A stretch of 64,000 nucleotides of DNA, taken from assembly GCF_026151205.1 (NCBI RefSeq), contig NC_087082.1, positions 19,618,494 to 19,682,493 on the forward strand, read 5' to 3'. Both the position numbers and the translations under genes were made by a program. The notes under the pieces were generated by a model that saw only the letters and a program-made list of their open reading frames with translations, did not search any database and had not been told where the DNA came from. This document shows positions 49,701-61,700 of this stretch, piece after piece. Within the stretch, counting starts at the first letter, position 1. The number at the start of each line of letters is the position of its first letter. The stretch comes from Bolinopsis microptera. Taxonomy: Eukaryota > Ctenophora > Tentaculata > Lobata > Bolinopsidae.

Positions 49701-52700
49701 CAGTTCTTTACCAACACACACAACTAGATCACCTGGATATTGAGATTTCGATTGAAAACTAATTTATTTAATTAATTTCAACACTCTATGAAATATCTTA
49801 TTTTTAATAACAAAATAACTTTAGTCCCTGGGATAATCCTACATTTTCCCTCGCGGTATCCTTAACCTACCTTTCCCAGCAGCCTTGCCCCACTGCCATC
49901 CATATCCAGCATGTGCGGGGGCGTCTAGCTCTGGAATTATCCTGATACCCCGCTTCTGAAAACAGTACGTAAAAAACACGAAACTCTCCTCACTGTGATT
50001 TGGTCAAATCGTGTTATAGATTAGTATAATTGTTACCCAAGGTTTACCACTTAACGAGTATGTTAAAATAACAGATCAAAGGAAACACCTCAAACATTAA
50101 CCTTAGCATTGTCAATTGTAGGTTTATAACCTACCAAGACGCGCGCCGAGTTGGACTCGTTGCAAATTGACGGTCTATTTGGAATATTTAGAACAAGTAT
50201 TTTACGAGTAACACCCGCTAACCTTAGCATACGTGACAATATCCTTCACAATTTCAGGAGTGTAAGTTTTATCAGGAAGATACGCCCCGTACTCTGACAT
50301 CTTAGGGACTGTCTTACTGACAAAGGGGAAGCTGTGGCTGTCGGAGAGGTGCCAGTGCAGAGTGTTCATCTTAGCTGCTGCTAGACCGTCTACAATCTTC
50401 CTGAACACATTGCAATTAGACCATCTAGTATCTTCCTGAACACATTGCAATCTTAGCTGCTGCTAGACCGTCTAGAATCTTCCTGAACACATTGCAATTA
50501 GACCATCTAGTATCTTCCTGAACACATTGCAATCTTAGCTGCTGCTAGACCGTCTACAATCTTCCTGAACACATTGCAATTAGACCATCTAGTATCTTCC
50601 TGAACACATTGCAATCTTAGCTGCTGCTAGACTGTCTAGTATCTTCCTGAACACATTGCAATTAGACCATCTAGTATCTTCCTGAACACATTGCAATTAG
50701 ACCATCTAGTATCTTCCTGAACACATTGCAATTAGACCGTCTAGTATCTTCCTGAACACATTGCAATCTTAGCTGCTGCTAGACTGTCTAGTATCTTCCT
50801 GAACACATTGCAATTAGACCATCTAGTATCTTCCTGAACACATTGCAATCTTAGCTGCTGCTAGACCGTCTAGTATCTTCCTGAACACATTGCAATTAGA
50901 CCATCTAGAATCTTCCTGAACACATTGCAATTAGACCATCTAGTATCTTCCTGAACACATTGCAATCTTAGCTGCTGCTAGACCGTCTAGAATCTTCCTG
51001 AACACATTGCAATTAGACCATCTAGTATCTTCCTGAACACATTGCAATCTTAGCTGCTTCTAGACCGTCTACAATCTTCCTGAACACATTGCAATTAGAC
51101 CATCTAGTATCTTCCTGAACACATTGCAATCTTAGCTGCTGCTAGACTGTCTAGTATCTTCCTGAACACATTGCAATTAGACCATCTAGTATCTTCCTGA
51201 ACACATTGCAATTAGACCATCTAGTATCTTCCTGAACACATTGCAATTAGACCGTCTAGTATCTTCCTGAACACATTGCAATCTTAGCTGCTGCTAGACT
51301 GTCTAGTATCTTCCTGAACACATTGCAATTAGACCATCTAGTATCTTCCTGAACACATTGCAATCTTAGCTGCTGCTAGACCGTCTAGTATCTTCCTGAA
51401 CACATTGCAATTAGACCATCTAGAATCTTCCTGAACACATTGCAATTAGACCATCTAGTATCTTCCTGAACACATTGCAATCTTAGCTGCTGCTAGACTG
51501 TCTAGTATCTTCCTGAACACATTGCAATTAGACCATCTAGTATCTTCCTGAACACATTGCAATTAGACCGTCTAGTATCTTCCTGAACACATTGCAATCT
51601 TAGCTGCTGCTAGACTGTCTAGTATCTTCCTGAACACATTGCAATTAGACCGTCTAGAATCTTCCTGAACACATTGCAATTAGACCATCTAGTATCTTCC
51701 TGAACACATTGCAATCTTAGCTGCTGCTAGACTGTCTAGTATCTTCCTGAACACATTGCAATTAGACCATCTAGTATCTTCCTGAACACATTGCAATCTT
51801 AGCTGCTGCTAGACCGTCTAGAATCTTCCTGAACACATTGCAATTAGACCATCTAGTATCTTCCTGAACACATTGCAATTAGACCGTCTAGTATCTTCCT
51901 GAACACATTGCAATCTTAGCTGCTGCTAGACTGTCTAGTATCTTCCTGAACACATTGCAATTAGACCGTCTAGAATCTTCCTGAACACATTGCAATTAGA
52001 CCATCTAGTATCTTCCTGAACACATTGCAATCTTAGCTGCTGCTAGACCGTCTACAATCTTCCTGAACACATTGCAATTAGACCATCTAGTATCTTCCTG
52101 AACACATTGCAATCTTAGCTGCTGCTAGACCGTCTAGAATCTTCCTGAACACATTGCAATTAGACCATCTAGTATCTTCCTGAACACATTGCAATTAGAC
52201 CGTCTAGTATCTTCCTGAACACATTGCAATCTTAGCTGCTGCTAGACTGTCTAGTATCTTCCTGAACACATTGCAATTAGACCGTCTAGAATCTTCCTGA
52301 ACACATTGCAATTAGACCATCTAGTATCTTCCTGAACACATTGCAATCTTAGCTGCTGCTAGACCGTCTAGAATCTTCCTGAACACATTGCAATTAGACC
52401 ATCTAGTATCTTCCTGAACACATTGCAATTAGACCGTCTAGTATCTTCCTGAACACATTGCAATCTTAGCTGCTGCTAGACTGTCTAGTATCTTCCTGAA
52501 CACATTGCAATTAGACCGTCTAGAATCTTCCTGAACACATTGCAATTAGACCATCTAGTATCTTCCTGAACACATTGCAATCTTAGCTGCTGCTAGACTG
52601 TCTAATATCTTCCTGAACACATTGCAATTAGACCATCTAGTATCTTCCTGAACACATTGCAATCTTAGCTGCTGCTAGACCGTCTAGAATCTTCCTGAAC

Positions 52701-55700
52701 ACATTGTAATTAGACCATCTAGTATCTTCCTGAACACATTGCAATCTTAGCTGCTGCTAGACTGTCTAGTATCTTCCTGAACACATTGTAATTAGACCAT
52801 CTAGTATCTTCCTGAACACATTGCAATCTTAGCTGCTGCTAGACTGTCTAATATCTTCCTGAACACATTGCAATTAGACCATCTAGTATCTTCCTGAACA
52901 CATTGCAATCTTAGCTGCTGCTAGACCGTCTAGTATCTTCCTGAACACATTGCAATTAGACCGTCTAGTATCTTCCTGAACACATTGCAATCTTAGCTGC
53001 TGCTAGACTGTCTAGTATCTTCCTGAACACATTGCAATTAGACCATCTAGTATCTTCCTGAACACATTACAATCTTAGCTTCTGCTAGACTGTCTAATAT
53101 CTTCCTGAACACATTGCAATTAGACCATCTAGTATCTTCCTGAACGCATTGCAATCTTAGCTGCTGCTAGACCGTCTACAATCTTCCTGAACACATTGCA
53201 ATTAGACCATCTAGTATCTTCCTGAACACATTGCAATCTTAGCTGCTGCTAGACTGTCTAGTATCTTCCTGAACACATTGCAATTAGACCATCTAGTATC
53301 TTCCTGAACGCATTGCAATCTTAGCTGCTGCTAGACCATTAATGAACTTATTACTGTAGCTGCTGCTAGACCATCTACAATCTTCCTGAACACATTGCAA
53401 TTATCATCTTAGCTGCTGCTAGACCGTCTACAATCTTCCTGAACACATTGCAATCTTAGCTGCTGCTAGACCATCTAGAATCTTCCTGAACACATTGCAA
53501 TGAAAAACTTATTACTGTGCTATACTGATACTTAATGAAATAGTCATGTAAATTGTTTATAGAATACAGCAGATAGACATAATTCTCACATTAACTAGGT
53601 AGAGTAGACTCTCAGTATATGTAAAGTAAAGATTGATAACCTACTTGATAACAGGAGTTGAAATGTAGTTCCTGCTGGTATCAATTGAGAGACCACGCCA
53701 GGGATAATAAGGACTGTCCACTATCTTTATACTGTTAACTATGTAGGTCCTGTTGTCCACTGTGTCGGATAGAGCCAGCTGTGACAGTGTTACAACTCCA
53801 TGACGCGCTCCCTGGTGGACATGTCATTGGGAATCTCACCAGATCAACAAAACAAGATCAATTCTATTTCTGAATGAAAATTTCATCTAATTTGTTGCAC
53901 TGTTTTATACGTTTAATATTTTTACTAATAGTAGTTATACTTATATCAACAGCTAACAGCTTACAAAGTAAGAGGCAGCTTTGACTTTGGCGTTAACATT
54001 TCCTTGCTCGTCAGTAGAGATAGTAAGTTCGTAGCTCTCATCCGCTGTATCCGTGAAGTCAGTCAAAGTACCGTTCTCAACATCGAACGAGAAGTTTAGC
54101 TGTGGATATAACATTATGATTAACTAGGGTGTAGGGTTTGCTCAAATATTCAAGTGGTATTTTTTGGGATTTCCGAAATTAAAAACGCTCTCGTGTGGCC
54201 GAGTTAATCGATAATGTGTTGCCAATATTGAAATAAATAAGATAAGGTAGTTTAAATTTATTTTTGACAAACTTTAAATGTTAAAAGAGAGGACACTATT
54301 TTGTAACTTTTACCTCAACATCTGCATCAGAGTGGCTGTATTTTAATTTCAAATCTTCGACTAAATCGTCCAATTCTGATGCACCAACATTGTTTTGTGT
54401 ATTCCCATTATATCTTGAGAATATATGGATATTGAAACTGGAAGTTGATCACAAATTGGATATCGTTATGAAATTGAGAATTGTTCAGCTTCGTAATGAC
54501 TACGAATGTGCTAAATCACTCTACACTCGAACTTCAAGATCTTTCTGAAAGCCCCCCCCCCCCACGGGTGGGGGGGGGGCTACATTACTGATCAATCAGA
54601 CTTGTAAGATTTTACCGTTACTTATTTAGTTATTGCAGGCCTCTCATAGTCATATAGGGGGGGGGGGGGTGTCACGTCCGTCTATGTCCGCCTATGTCCT
54701 GTCCTTTTTGGATTCTATGAGACAACGGACGTGTTTTTTGGGACATTGGCGGACACGGACGGACATTGGCGGACACGGACGGACATTGGCGGACTCGGAC
54801 GGACATTGGCGGACTCGGACGGACATTGGCGGACTCGGACGGACATTTGCGGACCCGGACGGACATTGGCGGACTCGGACGGACATTGGTGGACATTAGC
54901 GGACATATAAGAGGTCTAAAGAATAAAGATCTCACAAATATCACAGTGCTGGCAAGCACGACCGTTGCATTTATTGTGGGTATACTATGTACCCCATTTA
55001 TTATTATACCCCCTTTACTATAATTATACCCCCTTTGGTACACGTTACAAGCTTCTTTCGTGCACGCGAAGCGTGCACTCCGGCCGGAGGCGGCGGCCGA
55101 AGGCCGCCGCCTCCGGCAGGAGTTTTTCAGGCATTAAGAAGTCGTTCAGCAGATTTATTTTTAGTTCAAAACATTCTGATTTGATGTCAAAGATGACAGG
55201 AATAAAAAATAGTTATGTTGAGATTTTTAAGAAATTTGCATAAAATACTCGCCAGCACTGTTATACGAAATTCGGTAAAAAACCCAAAATCGCCATATTC
55301 AGGTGCCTTAAAAACCATATTAAAATTGAGTTAGAGATCTGAAATTTTTCAGGGCGTCTAGACGTTGACCAAATCGACTGCAAAAAAGGTTTCAGGCTTC
55401 AGGAGCATCGGGAAGTGGGTTTTCTAGAACCCCTGTTTTACGACAGATTGTCGTGATACATATTCAGGGATAGACGCTTTGACAGTCAAATATAGTCAAT
55501 TGTATCCTAAATTTAGGTGTCCATAGATTCAAAAGTATAAAAGATACAGCCATTTCCGACCACAGGTCTTTAAAATAATTGTTTACACTTTAGTTTACAT
55601 TGTATAAAAAAATTATTTGACGTCATAAACACCCCTTGATGACGTCATCAAGGTAACCGTTTTTAAAACTTGATTTTCGACAAAGTAATAACTTCTAAAA

Positions 55701-58700
55701 TTGATTTAACACTATTTAAAAGTAATTTTTTTCAACATCTGAGGAAATTTTCATCTTAGATAATTGTTCAAGCATTCTGAAAATCTACCGGAAAGTTTTC
55801 TTATCTTACTCCTTCATAAAGATATTTGCCTTTGAAGTTAGTGCTTTTTTGAAAAATTATTTTTTTAAAACGTCAATTTTGCGATTTAGTATTCTCTGGT
55901 GTTGGGCTATCCCTTGGGTTGTGGAGCTCAGTTCTGCTTCCTATAGGTATAAATTGTGCATTAGGCTAGTTTTAAAGTTGAAAATCAAAAAGTTGCACAC
56001 GTGGGGACACGCCCAAATTGATTAAAAATTGCTAAAATCACTGAAAATTGGTGTTTTCACGATTTTTATCAACTTTGGAGTCCCGTTGTGATCCAAGTTC
56101 TATTTGAAATCTTTTGAAACTTTGCACGCTTATCAAACTATATATAAAATACCGCTATGCAAAAATTTACGGCGATTCAGTATTGGATGCGCACGTAACG
56201 TCCGCTCAAAGTTTGCACGTGCGAACGGTGAGAATTATGCTCATTCGTGATTTCGAACAAATTCTGCTTTACCACGACAGTTCAATGTCATTATAAATGA
56301 AGTTAATGGCAACTTGAATGATTATAATGTTTTATGTTCAGTCAGTGATAGACCGATATGCTTACTTAAACACAAGGAAATGTTTTTAAAGTAAAAATTT
56401 CGAAATCGTTGAAACTTCCTCCTTATTAATGAAGACATCAGTTTATATTTCGATTTTATAAAGTATCCTGATATGACATTATAATCAAAAAGAGATGATA
56501 TTTTACCAAAACCCATAATCATGGGTAGAGTGGACCGCTGCCAGTGTCTCTCTTTCCCAAACAAAAGGAAATGATATTAATTTGATTGACCGTTCTCAAA
56601 TGCAAAATGATACCGAGAATGAAATCGGTCGCTCGCTTTTTCCATTAATTTACAATTGTAATAGATTAAGAAGAACTACCCGAAGGCAGCTGTACTCAGC
56701 AATAAAGATTCAATAAACTTCAGCTAATTTACTAACTACCAGTACCACCCTTATCCCGAAATACTAGGTATATCGACCCGAACGCAACCCAAAGGAATTT
56801 GTACAGCATGTGATTGATTGTAAGCCGTGAATGAATACTAACTACCAGTACCACCCTTATCCCGAAATACTAGGTATATCGACCCGAACGCAACCCAAAG
56901 GAATTTTTACAGCATGTGATTGATTGTACTATTGTAAGCCGTGAATGAATGGGAAAAGCGAGCGACCGATTTCATTCTCGGTATCATTTTGCATTTGAGA
57001 ACGGTCAATCAAATTAATATCATTTCCTTTTGTTTGGGAAAGAGAGACACTGGCAGCGGTCCACTCTACCCATGATTATGGGTTTTGGTAAAATTCCCAA
57101 TATTTAATTAAATCCAGTCACCAAATCCGGTCGCTAAATCCAGATCTATAATTTGTGTCGTCAACATATCTTTGAAACAGTTACACAGGGTACACAGTAG
57201 GCACAGTACCTATTTAACGAAATATAGGGAATATAACTTATTAATCACACTAAAGCTATTAATAGCTTTAACTTATTTAATCAAATTATATAGGGACCCA
57301 GGAAAAGGCCCCAGGAGGAGGAGGAAGAGGACTGGGGAGGATCAGGAAGACCCAGGAGGAGGACCCAGGAGGAGGAGGAGGACTGAGGAGGACTGAGGAG
57401 GAGGACTGACGATGACTGAGAAGGAGGAGGACTGAGGAGTACTGAGGAGGATGGCTGAGGAGGATGGCTGAGGAGGATGAATGAGGAGGATGACTGAGAG
57501 GGAGGAGGAGGAGGACTCAGGAGGAGGACTCAGGAGGAAGAGGAGGAGGACTCAGGAGGAGGACTTAGGAGAAATGAGAAGGAGGACTGAGGAGAACTGA
57601 TGAGGAGGAGGAGGAGGAGGACTGAATAGGAGGAGGAGAAGGAGGGGGACTGGGAGAGGACTGAGGAGGAGGAGGACTGATGAGAAGGATGATGAGGAGG
57701 AGGATAAAGAGGAGGAGGAGCACCCAGGAGGAGGAGGACTGAGGAGGAGGACTGAGGAGGAGGACTGAGGAGGACTGAGGAGGATGGCTGAGGAGGATGA
57801 CTGAGAGGGAAGAGGAGGAGGAGGAGAAGAACTCTGGAGGAGGAGGAGGAGGACTGAGGAGGACTGAGGAGGACTGAGGAGGACTGAGGGGGACTGAGAA
57901 GGAGGAGGACTGAGGAGGAGAAGGAGGAGGAGAACTGAATAGGAGGAGGAGGAGGAGGGGGACTGGGGGAGGACTGAGGAGGACTGAGGAGGACTGAGGA
58001 CTGAGGAGGAAGAGGAGGAGGATGAAGAGGAGGAGGAGGACCCAGGAGGAGGACCCAGGAGGAGGACTCAGGAGGATTGATTGAGGAGCACTACCCAGAG
58101 GCATTACTCGGCACTAACGCCTTAAAATCTTTAATTACAATCAAATATAAATATATGCACACAATGTATAAAATATGAATAATGTATAAAATATGATTAC
58201 GCTATTAGCAAATTTGAATAGTACTACTATTAAGAATTTGTAAATAACTCTTATCTCTTGACATAAATTTAGAACAGCGACACAGGGTCTGAAGAATGCG
58301 CGGTGATATTTTTGTCTTGTAAATGACAGTGAAATTGCGCGGTAGCGATAGCATTGTAGAAAATGCTCGAAGATAGTCATATTTCGTTATGAGGTTAAAG
58401 TTTTGTTGCTCGTTATTATCAACGTACGTTGTATCAAATTATTTAAATTTCTAAAAGTACGAAATTTGAGTTTTTCCAGTCCTTGTCATCCGGGTTAAGT
58501 GCTTGTGCAGTAAGCACATGCTTGCTGACTGTAGACTTGAATGAATTTAGGAATTTGTCTTGTAGGCAAGTCGTGACATATTTTATGTCCTTGTTAATAA
58601 TGTTGACTGTTTTGTTATATAACTTAGGCCCAATGTAAGAAATGCTCTTGTCTGAATTACATAAACGGTTAAATGGTACTGCAAAGAACTCAGGTTCTCT

Positions 58701-61700
58701 TCTAGGTGCGTTTAAGTTTGAAACAGTGAACATTCTTATAATATTTGGTGGTGCAGTGTTAGAATAAACTTTGTGCATTAAGCATAATATACATTTAGCT
58801 ATCACGTTCGGTAAAGCTAATACTTCTAGTTTATTGAAAATTTCCTTTGTGTGTGAAGGTGTACTGTTCAGATCTTTGTCATAAAAATAGCGGTGGTATT
58901 GGTTATCTGCAGCGCGAATGCCCTTTTTCTGGGCAGAGAAGACTCTTTTAACGGAGTTTAGCGATCTTGTTCCCCAAACTGTGCAGCAGTAGTACAAGTG
59001 AGACTGAACAAAGCTGTTGTATATCAACTTGAGTGCTTTGTTAGGTACAGAGCCTTTGAGTTTGTAGAGTATGCCCGCATTTCTAGATAATTTAGTGGCT
59101 AAATGTCTAATGTGGTGGGCCCAATTTAGCTTGGTATCAATGATCACGCCAAGAAACCTTTCGTGATCACTTTGCTTTAATCGTTCACCTCCCATGTAAA
59201 TTTCTATATCCTCAGTTTTCTTATTTGTAAAGATCATATATTTAGTTTTGCTAGCATTTAATTTAAGCCCGTTATTAGTAGCCCAATCAATTATCAAAGT
59301 CAGAATCTCATTCACCATTGCATTAAGTTGTTCAAATGTATCTGTACTTATTATTAGGTTTGCGTCGTCAGCGAAATAAATATGTTTAGCTAAATTACTA
59401 ATCTGAGGAAGGTCGTTGATGTAAATTATGAACAGAATTGGTCCGAGAATGGAGCCCTGTGGTACTCCGTAGTTAAGTTTGAGGTGAGAGGACTTGCAGT
59501 TGTTGACGCTCACGTATTGCTCTCTATCGGTAAGATATGAGTGAAACCAAGATAAAGCCAAGGAGGAGGAGGAGGAGGACTGGGGAGGAGGAGGACTGTT
59601 GAGGACTGATGAGGAGGACTGAGGACGAGGAGCTAGGAGGAGTAGGAGTAGGAGGAGGACTGAGGAGGGGAGGAGGAAGAGGACTGAGGAAGATCAGGAA
59701 GACCTAGGAGGAGGAGGAGAAAGAGTAGGAGGAGGAAGCATTTAAATGTTATTTCCATTTTAGTCCGTTTTTGTCCATTTTTGTCCGCTCTATTTTTTGT
59801 CCGTTTTGAAAATATAGGGTACCGAACGGACAAAAAACATGATATAACAGCAAAAATTGAATATTTTATTTAGCAATTTAGGTGTCCATTAATGTCCGCT
59901 AAAGTCCGTATTATATGTCTGTCTATGTCCGCCTATGTCCGCCTATGTCCTGTCCTTTTAGGATTCTATGAGACAAGCGGACATAGACGGACGTGACACC
60001 CCCCCCCCCCCCCCATATAACATTTTATTATCAATACTAGTTGCACCCAAGTGTGACCCAACTGGCAAAGTTGCCTAAACAAATCCAGAAACTCCTGTGT
60101 TACTCACGAGAGATCCCTCATGTTAACAGCTGAAGCTTGTCCGGAGTTCCCGGACACCTCTTTAGGACGCGGCCACAACACCCGGGTAGCTGAAGGAGCA
60201 CCTTTGTCTTCTTTGGCTGTTGAGACACATTCCAGCTTACACTTGGACGGAGGCGTGAAACTCTCGTCATCAACTGCGGATTAAATATTATTCTCATTGC
60301 ATTTCTCGTTTAAATCTTATATGTTCGTCCGGTCCGGTCCGGGTCAATGCCATGCAGGTATAACCTCCACTTTTATCAGTGACAGTAGTTTTGGGCGCGC
60401 GTTGAATTACCTCTTTTATCTCTGCAGCTATGTACTTGTAGAATGTAGATTTGAATACATTGTTTGTACATTTTCTGTACATCTGACATCGTGTACGATG
60501 CCTTTTCCGCTACTACATATACAAAATGAACACTTGGATATGGTATAGATGATGCAGCTTTGCACTACTGCTAATATTATTGCTAAAGTATTATATAACT
60601 ATAAGTTCGATGCCATGAATTTGAATATCTTGATTTTTACATTTACAATAATGAACAAAACTAAAACTCCGGGAATTTCGAAAGCCCAAAGGTTGTTAGT
60701 GTTACTACCTTATCGGACCTTATTTGGACGGACATTACATGAACGGACATAATTATGAACGGACATTAATATGAACGCTCGAAGGCATTCAAAACCATCA
60801 AAAATCCGAATTTTTTAAATTTTTTTTGACGTTTTTTAAATTTCAGCAAATGATTGTTAAATCCATTTTTTATACAGTAAGTAAGAAAAGCAGTCATTAA
60901 GCAGTAAAAATGTTAAAATATGTGTAGATGATCAGTTTCTAATATCAGATATCATCTTCATCAAATGGGTTTTCGGTTTACCGTTTATGGAAACCTTTTT
61001 TATCAAACTACCCCGGTACTCCTGCATTTCAGTGTTAACTTTTACAAGCCATTCGGCGTGAGCCGTGAAGTAGTTTTATCTTCTAAGACAATTTAAGGTT
61101 AACCTTAACACCTAACATCACGTGGAGCTTTCCTAGCACTGTTTCATTACCGCCCCTGAGTAATATGAGCTATAACAACGTCGGACAATGTCCTTGGCAA
61201 CACGATTTACCGTAACATCTAGAGGCTGGAACAAGTTTGTCATGTTGGCGGGGACTATTTCATGAACTATGTAAATGTTGTTGAGTGCCATAATTTCGTT
61301 GACTTTTTTCCGCCAAGTGACCCTTGAAAACATCATATACTAGTAGAGTTTTCTGTGCCTCCGGCAGACCAAGGAGAACCTTTCCGTCGTTAACTTACGA
61401 CTTAATAAAGTTCTCAAAGTTGTCATAATCTGGACAAAAAGTTTGAAATGGAAAAATGTTTGAAAAAATTTCAACGGACTTTAACTTGGACGGACATTTA
61501 TTGAACGGACTTTATTTGAACGGACATTAAGATGAACGCTAGGGCCTCCAGCGTTCAAGTAATGTCCGTCCAAATAAGGTCCGATAAGGTAGTAGTAGTA
61601 CTATAACTACAAATTGCAAATACAATCTCTGTATCTGATCTCGTAACATATACCAAGTAGCAAGCTTCCGTGATCAATATCAAAACTCCGTTCAGTGAAG

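Larger units (their letters stand above)
54657..60014. mobile_element. 5.4-kb inverted-repeat element with G-run ends, in intron 2
   Basis: Left end GGGGGGGGGGGGTGTCACGTCCGTCTATGTCCGCC (from 54657) is matched by its reverse complement ending at 60014. Both sides abut ATATA (54652-54656 and 60015-60019), a possible target duplication. Just inside, TATGTCCGCCTATGTCCTGTCC and GGATTCTATGAGACAA occur at both ends. The interior holds 20-bp subterminal repeats, two GAA-loop hairpins, a long inverted repeat, GGA microsatellites and a nested retrotransposon. No transposase of its own was recognised, so the superfamily is unknown. Confidence 0.75.

Noticed and set aside
57565-58104. Ser/Pro-rich minus-strand ORF of 179 codons
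   Set aside because: Translation of the GGA microsatellite; compositional artefact.
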